Origin: Zoroaster sp. YZ-2022
Taxonomy: Eukaryota > Echinodermata > Asteroidea > Forcipulatida > Zoroasteridae
DNA: 64,000 nt
Reading direction: 5' to 3'
Assembly (NCBI GenBank): GCA_029582265.1
Contig: CM055822.1
Span: 6,937,200 to 7,001,199, forward strand
Part shown: piece after piece, positions 43,601 through 55,130 of the stretch
Layout of the letters: each line of letters starts with the position of its first letter
Numbering within the stretch: position 1 is the stretch's first letter
The notes under the pieces: model-generated
The model's database searches: none
Told to the model about the DNA's origin: nothing
What the model saw: the letters and a program-made list of their open reading frames with translations, nothing else
Program-made: the position numbers and the translations under genes

Positions 43601-46600
43601 GCTACAATCTATAGAATACATGTGAGCTACAGTGCGCTACAATCTATAGAATACATGCGAGCTACAGTGCGCTACAATCTATAGAATACATGCGAGCTAC
43701 AGTGCGCTACAATCTACAGAATACATGTGAGCTACAGTGCGCTACAATCTATAGAATACATGTGAGCTACAGTGCGCTACAATCTATAGAATACATGCGA
43801 GCTACAGTGCGCTACAATCTATAGAATACATGTGAGCTACAGTGCTCTACAATCTACAGAATACATGTGAGCTACAGTGCGCTACAATCTATAGAATACA
43901 TGTGAGCTACAGTGCGCTACAATCTATAGAATACATGCGAGCTACAGTGCGCTACAATCTATAGAATACATGTGAGCTACAGTGCTCTACAATCTACAGA
44001 ATACATGTGAGCTACAGTGCGCTACAATCTATAGAATACATGCGAGCTACAGTGCGCTACAATCTATAGAATACATGCGAGCTACAGTGCTCTACAATCT
44101 ATAGAATACATGTGAGCTACAGTGCTCTACCATCTATAGAATACATGTGAGCTACAGTGCGCTACAATCTATAGAATACATGCGAGCTACAGTGCTCTAC
44201 AATCTATAGAATACATGTGAGCTACAGTGCTCTACAATCTATAGAATACATGTGAGCTACAGTGCGCTACAATCTATAGAGTACATGTGAGCTACAGTGC
44301 GCTACAATCTATAGAATACATGCGAGCTACAGTGCGCTACAATCTATAGAATACATGCGAGCTACAGTGCGCTACAATCTATAGAATACATGCGAGCTAC
44401 AGTGCGCTACAATCTATAGAATACATGCGAGCTACAGTGCGCTACAATCTATAGAATACATGCGAGCTACAGTGCGCTACAATCTATAGAATACATGTGA
44501 GCTACAGTGCTCTACAATCTATAGAATACATGCGAGCTACAGTGCTCTACAATCTATAGAATACATGCGAGCTACAGTGTTCTACAATCTATAGAATACA
44601 TGTGAGCTACAGTGCGCTACAATCTATAGAATACATGCGAGCTACAGTGCGCTACAATCTATAGAATACATGCGAGCTACAGTGCTCTACAATCTATAGA
44701 ATACATGCGAGCTACAGTGTTCTACAATCTATAGAATACATGTGAGCTACAGTGCGCTACAATCTATAGAATACATGTGAGCTACAGTGCTCTACAATCT
44801 ATAGAATACATGTGAGCTACAGTGCGCTACAATCTATAGAGTACATGTGAGCTACAGTGCGCTACAATCTATAGAATACATGCGAGCTACAGTGCTCTAC
44901 AATCTATAGAATACATGTGAGCTACAGTGCGCTACAATCTATAGAATACATGCGAGCTACAGTGCGCTACAATCTATAGAATACATGTGAGCTACAGTGC
45001 GCTACAATCTATACAATACATGCGAGCTACAGTGCGCTACAATCTATAGAATACATGCGAGCTACAGTGCGCTACAATCTACAGAATACATGTGAGCTAC
45101 AGTGCGCTACAATCTATAGAATACATGTGAGCTACAGTGCGCTACAATCTATAGAATACATGCGAGCTACAGTGCGCTACAATCTATAGAATACATGTGA
45201 GCTACAGTGCTCTACAATCTATAGAATACATGTGAGCTACAGTGCTCTACCATCTATAGAATACATGTGAGCTACAGTGCGCTACAATCTATAGAATACA
45301 TGCGAGCTACAGTGCTCTACAATCTATAGAATACATGTGAGCTACAGTGCTCTACAATCTATAGAATACATGTGAGCTACAGTGCGCTACAATCTATAGA
45401 GTACATGTGAGCTACAGTGCGCTACAATCTATAGAATACATGCGAGCTACAGTGCGCTACAATCTATAGAATACATGCAAGCTACAGTGCGCTACAATCT
45501 ATAGAATACATGCGAGCTACAGTGCGCTACAATCTATAGAATACATGCGAGCTACAGTGCTCTACAATCTATAGAATACATGCAAGCTACAGTGCGCTAC
45601 AATCTATAGAATACATGAGAGCTACAGTGCGCTACAATCTATAGAATACATGCGAGCTACAGTGCGCTACAATCTATAGAATACATGCGAGCTACAGTGC
45701 TCTACAATCTATAGAATACATGCAAGCTACAGTGCGCTACAATCTATAGAATACATGAGAGCTACAGTGCGCTACAATCTATAGAATACATGCGAGCTAC
45801 AGTGCTCTACAATCTATAGAATACATGTGAGCTACAGTGCTCTACAATCTATAGAATACATGTGAGCTACAGTGCTCCACAATCTATAGAATACATGCGA
45901 GCTACAGTGCGCTACAATCTATAGAATACATGTGAGCTACAGTGCGCTACAATCTATAGAATACATGTGAGCTACAGTGCGCTACAATCTATAGAATACA
46001 TGCGAGCTACAGTGCGCTACAATCTATAGAATACATGCGAGCTACAGTGCGCTACAATCTATAGAATACATGTGAGCTACAGTGCGCTACAATCTATAGA
46101 ATACATGTGAGCTACAGTGCTCTACAATCTATAGAATACATGCGAGCTACAGTGCTCTACCATCTATAGAATACATGTGAGCTACAGTGCTCTACAATCT
46201 ATAGAATACATGCGAGCTACAGTGCTCTACCATCTATAGAATACATGCGAGCTACCATCTATAGAATACATGCGAGCTACAGTGCTCTACAATCTATAGA
46301 ATACATGCGAGCTACAGTGCGCTACAATCTATAGAATACATGTGAGCTACAGTGCTCTACAATCTATAGAATACATGCGAGCTACAGTGCTCTACCATCT
46401 ATAGAATACATGTGAGCTACAGTGCGCTACAATCTATAGAATACATGCCAGCTACAGTGCGCTACAATCTATAGAATACATGCGAGCTACAGTGCGCTAC
46501 AATCTATAGAATACATGCGAGCTACAGTGCGCTACAATCTATAGAATACATGTGAGCTACAGTGCTCTACAATCTATAGAATACATGCGAGCTACAGTGC

Positions 46601-47925
46601 GCTACAATCTATAGAATACATGTGAGCTACAGTGCTCTACAATCTATAGAATACATGCGAGCTACAGTGCGCTACAATCTATAGAATACATGCGAGCTAC
46701 AGTGTGCTACAATCTATAGAATACATGCGAGCTACAGTGCGCTACAATCTATAGAATACATAATAATACATAATGCTAATAATCTATAGAATATATGCGA
46801 GCTACAGTGCGCTACAATCTATAGAATACATGCTCATAAGGCTACAGTGCGCTCATAATCATTCCTGAATACATCTATAGAATACAGTGAGCTACAATCA
46901 TTTCTAGAATCATAGCATGCGCTACAATCTATAGAATACATGCGAGCTACAGTGCGCTACAATCTATAGAATACATGTGAGCTACAGTGCTCTACAATCT
47001 ATAGAATACATGCGAGCTACAGTGCTCTACAATCTATAGAATACATGTGAGCTACAGTGCTCTACAATCTATAGAATACATGTGAGCTACAGTGCGCTAC
47101 AATCTATAGAGTACATGTGAGCTACAGTGCGCTACAATCTATAGAGTACATGTGAGCTACAGTGCTCTACAATCTATAGAATACATGTGAGCTACAGTGC
47201 GCTACAATCTATAGAATACATGCGAGCTACAGTGCTCTACAATCTATAGAATACATGTGAGCTACAGTGCGCTACAATCTATAGAATACATGTGAGCTAC
47301 AGTGCGCTACAATCTATAGAGTACATGTGAGCTACAGTGCTCTACAATCTATAGAATACATGTGAGCTACAGTGCCACAATCTATAGAATACATGCGAGC
47401 TACAGTGCTCTACAATCTATAGAATACATGCGAGCTACAGTGCTCTACAATCTATAGAATACATGTGAGCTACAGTGCGCTACAATCTATAGAATACATG
47501 TGAGCTACAGTGCTCTACAATCTATAGAATACATGTGAGCTACAGTGCTCTACAATCTATAGAATACATGTGAGCTACAGTGCGCTACAATCTATAGAAT
47601 ACATGTGAGCTACAGTGCTCTACAATCTATAGAATACATGTGAGCTACAGTGCTCTACAATCTATAGAATACATGTGAGCTACAGTGCTCTACAATCTAC
47701 AGAATACATGTGAGCTACAGTGCGCTACAATCTATAGAATACATGTGAGCTACAGTGCTCTACAATCTATAGAATACATGCGAGCTACAGTGCTCTACAA
47801 TCTACAGAATACATGTGAGCTACAGTGCGCTACAATCTATAGAATACATGTGAGCTACAGTGCTCTACAATCTATAGAATACATGTGAGCTATAGTGCGC
47901 TACAATCTATGTGCTAAAATAGGAT
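40685..47925. repeat. 35-bp minisatellite, about 200 copies, filling intron 6
   Basis: The unit has two parts, GCTACAGTGCTCTACAATCT and ATAGAATACATGTGA. Almost all copies differ only at a few positions: TGTGA/TGCGA, GTGCTC/GTGCGC, CAGTG/CAATG, ACAATC/ACCATC and CTATAG/CTACAG. Blocks of variant order recur, a sign of higher-order repeats. Two shortened 25-bp units lie near 43470-43515. Little other DNA separates it from exon 6 (280 bp); exon 7 is 1.8 kb away. Confidence 0.98.
46758..46925. other. Scrambled patch in the 35-bp array
   Basis: Units here contain foreign bits such as TAATAATACATAATGC, GCTCATAAGG, ATCATTCCTGAATACATC and ATCATTTCTAGAATC, while 35-bp units on both sides are clean. 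Either a degenerate segment or an assembly or consensus error. Confidence 0.8.
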
Positions 47926-48289
47926 TTACGGACAACTTAGGAAAGTCTTGAATGAGAAACATTTTTGCCAATTTATTTTGTGGGAAGGACTTCAAATGTT
48001 ACAATGATGATGATGATGATGATCTTATTGACTTTTGAGAAATTCTGTTGTGGGAAAGCTTCAAATATTTACATCCGTCTTTAGGGATTGTTGGTGCCAA
48101 AAAAATTCCCCTTCTTCAGGTTGAATTGTACTTTCTTTTTTAGTTTTGTGTTTGCCACTGATCACATTCGATGTAATTGAAAAATATTTGAAGAGAATGG
48201 AAATACGGAGACAAATATAGTTCAAGCTATGTTTGATAAAATCATAAAAATTACACCAGGTACATATAGGTTTGATGTAAAACTATAAT
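47926..48289. other. Intron 6, after the minisatellite
   Basis: A (GAT)n run at 48006-48023; nothing else recognised. Confidence 0.4.
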
Positions 48290-49072
48290 GAGCAATTCCA
48301 TGGTCACTCACATTACATTTTTGAGGTTTTGGGCCCACTCTTAACCAGTTGACGTCGGGAATATTTTTTTTTCCGGTCCCCCGTGCGGGTTTATTTTCAG
48401 TGAAAAATCTGAAAAAATTTCTAGCCATTAATAATTTTTGTTGTCAATGAAACTAAGTTCGGACAACCAAATAAACACCTTTACTCATTGACATTTCGAG
48501 AATTAAATGGCTAGTTTTTTAATTACGGTTGTGTTTGTTCAGCACAATTAGACCTATTAGCGACCAGCGCCCGGTCGAAAAGACGGCATACGTGGAGAGA
48601 GATCGAATGCCTCGTAAACAATGGATATAAATCCCTCTTTACAAATGCTTGGCTGTACAAAAAAAAAATTGCGTGTATACACGGCATCCGAAGTGAACTG
48701 GTTAATGCCTTTATATATATATTTCACTCATCAGTTTTTTCACAGTAGTTGCATTGTACCCAGATCTTACTCAGCACAACATAATAATTTCAGAAATTTG
48801 TTGTATCTGCGCTGTATAAGAGAAAAGGTGCCATTTGATGCATGTCCAAAAAATGAAATGCGAGTAGCCAGCATTTTTTTCTTATGTAGCATACATATAC
48901 ATACATGTATAACACATTTCTGAAATTCTTATTTTGTGCTGAGTACGGTCTGGGTATAATGCAACTACTGTGAAAAAAATGATGAGTGAAATATGTAAGT
49001 TCTGAAATTATGGCATACAGAGTGGACCCAATACCTCAAAAATGTAACCTGGGTAACCATGGAAATGCCCTA
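48290..49072. mobile_element. Foldback element J2 with nested family I element
   Basis: Left arm AGCAATTCCATGGTCACTCA, ATTACATTTTTGAGG; right arm CCTCAAAAATGTAACCTGGG, AACCATGGAAATGCCC. Inner arms TATTTCACTCATCAG and TGATGAGTGAAATATG. A TTAACCAGTT element is inserted at 48351. Confidence 0.85.
48351..48705. mobile_element. TTAACCAGTT element, family I (I2)
   Basis: TTAACCAGTTGACGTCGGG at the left, CCGAAGTGAACTGGTTAA at the right, TTAA at both edges. Contains GCGTGTATACACGGCATCC as in I1. Confidence 0.85.
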
Positions 49073-49727
49073 ATCATTTGTTTTTTGAGATTACCTGAAG
49101 TGTTAAGTGTACCTTTTGAAGAAGTACTATTTTTGGGTGCACAGAGCAAGATTGGTTATTAGTGTACCATATCCATTCTCAATGCTTATTTCCCCCTTAT
49201 TATGTCTGTATTACTTCAAAGATCCATTCTCCAGGAAATAAGGACTTGATGTGGATATCACTTTAGACCTTATGTAGATCTCCTCGTAGCCGTGTAAGAG
49301 GGCAATCAGTGAGAACGCACTCATGTGAACGCTCGGCATGCATCAGTTGAAATAACTATGCTTGGTTTAGTAGGCAAGCACTTGAGGGTGGGTGGAGGGA
49401 ACACCAAGATTTTCAAGGGGACTTGATGAGGCTCTTTTTTTTTTACAGGCCTTTATGTTTTTCTTAGGGGACCCAAGTTCTGAGTGGGGATCACCCAGGG
49501 AGGGTTGACACTCTGGGGGACACAGGCCTCCGGCAGGGGAACAGGCCTCCGGCAGGGGCTATTAGCCGTCATGAACACAGTATCTATGGTTAAAACAAAC
49601 ATTTCAGTTCCACAATAGAGATGTTTTTAAGATAATGCATTTCTATATTTTTAACAACTTCACTTTCTCCAAATGTTTCAACTTTTTTTGTGATATTGAA
49701 TATTCTTATTTTTCCTCCCAAATGCAG
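49073..49727. other. Intron 6 end, nothing recognised
   Basis: A direct duplication ACAGGCCTCCGGCAGGGG at 49522-49557; no other feature. Confidence 0.4.
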
Positions 49728-49779
49728 AAATTTGGTTACTGTTAATGGGATGATCCGTTTTCTAGCCCAAGAACAAAAG
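49728..49779 (+). CDS. PLCG: PLCG exon 7: EF-hand region
   Basis: Acceptor TCCTCCCAAATGCAG, donor GTAAAAGAA. Phase 2 in, 0 out. Encodes NLVTVNGMIRFLAQEQK, aligning with the CRVSLPEFQQFLLDYQGE helix of mammalian PLC-gamma1. Confidence 0.92.
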
Positions 49780-49812
49780 GTAAAAGAAATCTTCTAAGAT
49801 CTACTGTTTAAT

Positions 49813-50311
49813 TTAACCCTCCTATGACTGCAAGGGTCAAAATTTCCAAGGTATATCTAGTGCATTTAAATGTCGAACACTGTCAAATCTTAGGTGTAGT
49901 AAGTACATTTACAGGCCAAAATGAGTCCACCATTTTTGACTGGTAAAAGTATGGTGTTGTATTGTTGAGGGTGGTCAAAACGACAGTAAAAATCCAATTA
50001 AAAATGCCCCTTCGTGCACATTTGGATCAACAGTCAAAACATACAGTTGACTGGTTTTGACTACTATACTGAACAGCAAAAGAAACGTCGTATGAATACA
50101 AGATAACAACAGGTATTTTTTGTAACAAAGTCGCATTCCATCCGCCTATAGGATTTTCAGGCACAGTCATGATTCAGAATGATGTTAGACTGCATATTTC
50201 CTGAAAACGATACATGTAAAACTCATGTCAACGATTTAAAATCACGACGTTTCTTTTGCTGTTCAGAATATATCTACTTGCCACTAAAGTGCAGCTACAG
50301 TAGGAGGGTAA
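49813..50311. mobile_element. Family A element (A6) with a nested mariner-like MITE
   Basis: Left TTAACCCTCCTATGACTGC, right CAGTAGGAGGGTAAA (last TTAA mutated). The body is split at 50069-50266. Begins 33 bp after exon 7. Confidence 0.85.
50069..50266. mobile_element. Mariner-like MITE (K2)
   Basis: CTGAACAGCAAAAGAAACGT and its exact complement ACGTTTCTTTTGCTGTTCAG (the inverted repeats extend to TCG). 198 bp; left flank TA, right flank AATA. No ORF. Confidence 0.85.
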
Positions 50312-50739
50312 AAGTTCCACAGTAACAGTGAAATAACAGGGGGTAAAAAGTTGAATAAATATTGGCTCACAAAATTAAGATTTTTGTTAATTTATTTACT
50401 ACGTATTCATTGGCTGTGTAATGTTTATACAGGCTGTGACATACTATCTTTATTCAAATGTGTATTTCTAGCCAGTCAAAGTGGCTTTGAATGTTTGATT
50501 TCAGGACATAAAATTCCATGTTGGATTGAATGTGAAAAAAACTGAATGCATTTTCACAATTTACATGTTAACGACACAGAGTTTTATTATATATTCATTT
50601 TAAGAATCTCTTGATTCTTAAAAAGTAAGGATCATTTACAGACATGTTACTAAATGTGCATATACTGTCTTGACATGTCCAACCTTATTCACACATTATA
50701 ACTATATCTCAAATTCATTTGTTGATGACCATTCTCTAG

Positions 50740-50847
50740 GATACAATGGCTAATAATCCAATAGCCGTCAAAGCATTCATGGAGTCCTTCCTGTTGGACC
50801 TCGGCCGTGCCTCTCCAGACTCGGAACCTTCCTTCACAGTCCCTGAG
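50740..50847 (+). CDS. PLCG: PLCG exon 8: EF-hand to X-box linker
   Basis: Acceptor GACCATTCTCTAG, donor GTGAGTTAT. 36 codons, phase 0 both sides. Encodes AVKAFMESFLLDLGRASPDS and then EPSFTVPE, aligning with QVQEFMLSFLRDPLREIEEP and FFLDE in mammalian PLC-gamma1. Confidence 0.95.
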
Positions 50848-50962
50848 GTGAGTTATAACGGCCCTATCATACGGGCCAATATATCTTCAGTCAGTTAGCA
50901 TATTGCCCCAACACACTACATACGCAAAATGCTAGTGGCCTCACATTTCAGAGTCTTATGCA

Positions 50963-51512
50963 AAGGCCTATGGATAGGGCTGTGCATTTTTGGTTATATC
51001 GGGAACCGGGTACCCAAAATTTGAACTCTTCTGATACCAGGGTACCTGTAAAAAAATTTGTAAAAACACATAAATACTCCTGAATGTATACTGAGCAAAA
51101 ATATAAACGCCCCATGTAAATTATTTATGTAACATGTAATGGGCGACCCTAAATGATTGCCAGACGCCACTATCGTGTTCTAACGGACAGTAATCTGTAG
51201 CATATTGAACAACAACATGAATTTTGTATGATTTTTGCAACCCCTAAGGCTAATAAAAGTTTCAAAGTGGCACATGGGGCGTTTATAATTTTGTTCAGTG
51301 TATAAAATAACCAATACAAACACAAGTTTCAAACAAAAGACGGCAGATATGTGATAGGTTGTTGGCAAATGTTACTTCAAAATCCTTCATCCAAGTTTTC
51401 TTCAAAAAAATCAGAGATGGGTCATTTACGGGTAATTGGAACCGAAAAATGGAACCGGGTAATGTTGTTTTCGGTCTGGTATCCGGGTATCCATATACCC
51501 GGCACAGCCTAA
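50963..51512. mobile_element. Family Z element (Z4) with a nested mariner-like MITE
   Basis: Left GGGCTGTGCATTTTTGG, GGGAACCGGGTACCCAAAAT; right GGTATCCGGGTATCCATATA, CCCGGCACAGCC. GGCTGTGC ends are inverted. Confidence 0.75.
51091..51298. mobile_element. Mariner-like MITE (K3)
   Basis: CTGAGCAAAAATATAAACGC and GCGTTTATAATTTTGTTCAG are inverted. TGTATA occurs on both sides (51085-51090 and 51299-51304). 208 bp, no transposase. Confidence 0.8.
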
Positions 51513-51695
51513 CCTATGCACCATGTATGTTGCACTACCATCATGTAGGGTACCGACTGAAAACACTCACCCTCAACGGAATATGCATCGAGCGGATAGA
51601 GTTGACATTGTCAAATATTTATTCATCTCTTGATTTGTAACTTATTGGGTGTTTTTTTTTGTTTTGTTTGTTTGTCTCTGTCTTTCCGCCGTTAG

Positions 51696-51811
51696 TTTCT
51701 GCTCTACCTGTATTCCCCAGAGAATGAAACTTGGGATAAGAAATACGATGAAATCATTGATGATTTGGACAAGCCTCTCTGTAATTATCTGATTGCTTCA
51801 TCTCACAACAC
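51696..51811 (+). CDS. PLCG: PLCG exon 9: start of X catalytic box
   Basis: Acceptor CTTTCCGCCGTTAG, donor GTAAGTGTA. Phase 0 in, 2 out. Encodes FLLYLYSPENETWDKKYDEI, then DKPLCNYLIASSHNT. H253 of the partial product corresponds to catalytic H335 of PLC-gamma1 and N254 to a calcium ligand. Confidence 0.97.
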
Positions 51812-52519
51812 GTAAGTGTAATACATAACAAGCAACATGGGACGACATGGTCTACACAGAACATCCACTTATTTATTTATTTTTTTAAAAGGCTAGTCAC
51901 AATTGGAAATCAAAACATTTTTATTTGCTAAACAAGAAAAGTGCATCACAGACTGTATAATATTTCTGCTGTACGTACTCATTCAGAGTAGCAACTTTGT
52001 TGTCCGTTCCAAAAAGTGCAAACTTTTATTCCACTTTGATGTGCTGGGTTTGCTTTCAGAATTTAATTATAGTCATTTTTCGTTGAAATATATTGAGATT
52101 GTTTCAAGTTTCTGTATTTGATCATGAAACGCCGACTTATAAGCATGTGAGTAAATGTGACACTAAACAGCAACTAAAAGTGCGTGAATCAGCGTGACGC
52201 AAAAGAAACTTACTCTCTGTTTGGCTCGATGCTGTGTTGTGCGTTGCGCGCCGGCTAATTTTAACACCTGACACAGGAGTCACAACTGTGACTGAGGTTT
52301 TACGTACAATGGACATTGTGCACATAGTACATGTACATGCTCATTAGCAAAGCATTGTTCTGTCGTTGAATTATAATTGTCTGTTACATATTGTGCTCTA
52401 TTTTGCTATCAAACAAGTCGGACGTTTATATGGGAGGTCACATGTTCTGGGGGAAAAAAAACTCTGAAATTTTCTGTTTTTATTTTGACAATCTGACAAA
52501 GATTAATTGATTTAATTGA

Positions 52520-52715
52520 TTTAATTTTTGCCCTGCACCGACGTGTGTATAGCGCTGTATACTCAGTGCTTTCCGAGTGTCTGTGGAAAAAACTTCACAG
52601 GCGACTCGGGCGGGATTCGAACCCACGACCTGCTTACTAGTGTAGACGTCTTAACCTCTCGGCCACCGAGCTTGCCCGATGTCGATTGGCTGGCTAGAAT
52701 CCTATATAGCAGCGG
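52520..52715 (-). mobile_element. tRNA-derived SINE, type 3
   Basis: On the minus strand, GCAAGCTCGGTGGCCGAGAG gives an A box and GTGGGTTCGAATCCCG a perfect B box, within a tRNA-like head at 52601-52675. The 3' body contains ACACACGTCGGTGCAGGG. TGCCCTACACCGACGTGTGT recurs just outside at 52781-52800. A second copy is at 59340-59545. 51812-52519 holds nothing else recognised. Confidence 0.85.
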
Positions 52716-52930
52716 GTGCCGCGATATTTATAGTTTGATGAAATTCTTGCGTCGGGTGATAAAACAATTGATTTAATTTTTGCCCTACACCGACGTGTGT
52801 ATAGCACTCTGTACTCACTGACAAAGATTGGTCATAGCCTGATATTATGCTATTCTTAAACTCCTGTTTATTTCATTGATATCAAGGAGTCATATATGAG
52901 TTAACCCACTCGCCTATATTGTGTTTTCAG

Positions 52931-53016
52931 ATACCTAACTGGAGACCAGATTGCTAGCGAGTCTTCTTGTGAGGCATATGTACGCTGTCTACGCATGGGG
53001 TGTAGATGTCTGGAAT
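52931..53016 (+). CDS. PLCG: PLCG exon 10: X box
   Basis: Acceptor TTGTGTTTTCAG, donor GTAAGTCGC. Phase 2 in, 1 out. Encodes [20 protein letters not shown] and RMGCRCLE, one of the best-conserved PLC stretches. E283 is the expected calcium ligand. Confidence 0.97.
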
Positions 53017-53048
53017 GTAAGTCGCAAAACACTAGGCATTTAATTACC

Positions 53049-53361
53049 TTAACCCTCCTACTATTGCTGCACTTTAGTGGGAAGTTGCTGCACAGGTCAA
53101 AACCAGTCAACTGCCGGTTTTTGCCTGTTGACCCAAATGTGCACACAGGGGCATTTTTGACTGGTTTTTTACTGTCTTTTGACCACCCTGAACAATACCA
53201 GACAATGCTTTTACCAGTCAAAAACGGTCGACTCATATTGACCTGTAAATGTACCTTACTACACGTAAGGTTTGACAGTGTTTGACTTTTAAGTGCACTA
53301 GATATACCCTGGCAAGTATGTCAACATTTTGACTGATTTTGACCTTTGTAGTAGTAGGAGG
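53049..53361. mobile_element. Family A element (A7), right TTAA lost
   Basis: Left TTAACCCTCCTACTATTGC, right TAGTAGTAGGAGG followed by CTTATT. Starts 33 bp after exon 10. Confidence 0.8.
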
Positions 53362-53461
53362 CTTATTGATATTCATGTTTCACAGTATTATTCGTGTTTG
53401 ATAATGGTCCTGTTGTCGACTAAGTCAAGTATTTATTTGGAATATGAACCAGGGGCTGCAT

Positions 53462-53833
53462 TTAAAGGGACAGTATCATCACGGTCAGAGCAGACTTTCA
53501 ACAGGGCATGGAATCTGTGTCCTAGTTTAAGATGAAACACATTGACTGAATATATTAACCCCTAGGCATTGTATTAAAACAATAAAATTCCTTCAAAATC
53601 CTCCAACTGGCTTTGATGTCTAGGGAGTTAGGGTTAAACATTGCATTCCACACTTAAAGTGATAGCTAGAAAAATCACCAAGGCAGTTAGTATTCTAAAG
53701 CACTGGCTCATTTATGCAGCAGCAATGGTAATATGACCTTATCATGTGAGGTATTATTTTCAGTCACTGAGTTAATCTAAAGCTAGCACTCCAATTCCAT
53801 GCCCTTTTGATCATGACGATAATGTCTCTTTAA
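53462..53833. mobile_element. Family H element (H4) with nested mini family F element
   Basis: Left TTAAAGGGACAGTATCATCA, right GACGATAATGTCTCTTTAA. The body is split by the 83-bp element at 53555-53637. Confidence 0.85.
53555..53637. mobile_element. Mini TTAACCC element, 83 bp (F6)
   Basis: TTAACCCCTAGGC at the left and GGAGTTAGGGTTAA at the right. It has just two CTTCAAAATCCTCCAA words, making it the smallest TTAA-bounded element here. Confidence 0.8.
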
Positions 53834-53893
53834 ATGCAGCTGTGACATTACGAAATCGGCTCTTTAAAGTGTTATCTATAATGTTGTATAGAA

Positions 53894-54906
53894 TATATGA
53901 CATAAAACACAATAAAGGGGGCCACTTTGCATCCGTCACGTTAGCAGTTTTTCCAATGGTTGTTATTTATTTTTAAGTACCTGAAACCGACCAAAAAGTG
54001 TTTCAACATGTGAATGCAGGCACGTGCATACATAGGTCCCAAAGGGTGCTTGAGCCCCTGCCCTTTTTGCCTAGTATAAAAAGTGCCCTTTTTAGCCCAA
54101 GGTTTTTTTTTTTTTTGTTTTTTTTTTTGAATGAATTATTAAGTTCCTGTTGCGCATAGACTGCCCTGCCTAGTTGAAAGATGTCAGGATAGAATAAAAT
54201 TAGAATAAATATTAGGTCAGCAGAGATGCCCCTTACTATTCCTGTGCAGGGCCTGCATGTGCCCTTCCATGAAACTAGATTTCACGCATAGCCGCGCGCG
54301 CCTATACGTCTTTGATAGGCAGGCACACGCTGTCACTGAAACACGAAATTGACATCCCGTGGCTCACTCACCACCAGATCAGATTGTAAATGAAAACCAG
54401 TCATCAACATAATCTGATCTGATTGTAATGTTAAAAACCATATTATGCGTTTTTATTAATAAATAAACGCCCCAATTTTTTTTAGATCGTGCGCTACGCG
54501 TGCTCGCATGGAATTACACTGCCCTTTTCAGACTCTGAGCCCCTGCCCCTCTACAACCCTGTGCACGTCCCTGTGTGAATGGACATGCAGGCTTATACTA
54601 CAACTAATTTGAGTTGATTTATTATTATTTATTTTTTTTAATTTATTTTTTTACCCTCAAATTTCCATAAAAATTGGACGGAAAAAGTTACCTCACTTTT
54701 CCGTCCATTTGTTGATGGAAATTTTAGGGTAATTAAAAAAATAATAGTAATAATCAACTCAAATTATCTTTAGGATAAGCATGCATGTCTATTCAAATGT
54801 TGAAATTCTTTTTGGGTGGTTTCAGATATTAAAAAATTACAACCATAAGAAAAACTGCTAACGTGACGGTAGGAAAGTGGCCCCCTTTATTGTGTTTTAT
54901 GTCATA
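53894..54906. mobile_element. Long foldback element (L2) split by a hAT-like element
   Basis: Same arms as L1: TGACATAAAACACAATAAAG at the left, complement at 54880-54906. The halves 53894-54016 and 54574-54906 rejoin to the L1 sequence. Confidence 0.88.
54017..54573. mobile_element. hAT-like non-autonomous element, 8-bp target duplication
   Basis: The left end CAGGCACGTGCATAC is paired with the complement of the right end GTGCACGTCCCTG. TGTGAATG is duplicated exactly at 54009-54016 and 54574-54581, which is the hAT target size. Subterminal words TGCCCTTTTT/GCCCCTGCCC are repeated on both sides. 557 bp, no transposase. Confidence 0.92.
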
Positions 54907-55130
54907 TGTAAAATTACCTTTATGACAGCTTAAAGATTCATACACACTTATCGGTATTATTGAAAAACATAAATCTGGTTGGTTCACGGCTTTGGCAGTT
55001 TGTTAATCCTAACCCTCTAATGGTTTTGGCTTTCCTGAATCATGGGTGTGATTTGTCCGGATTTGCGGATTTTTACAAATCGCAATATTGTGATCGTCTG
55101 GATTTTAAAGATTTAAGCAATAAAGGAAAT

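Noticed and set aside
40685..47925. CRISPR-like regular repeats
   Set aside because: The units are directly contiguous with no unique spacers, and the genome is clearly eukaryotic.
52601..52675. tRNA gene (also 59444-59523)
   Set aside because: A and B boxes are good, but two diverged copies carry the same non-tRNA body, as expected of a SINE.
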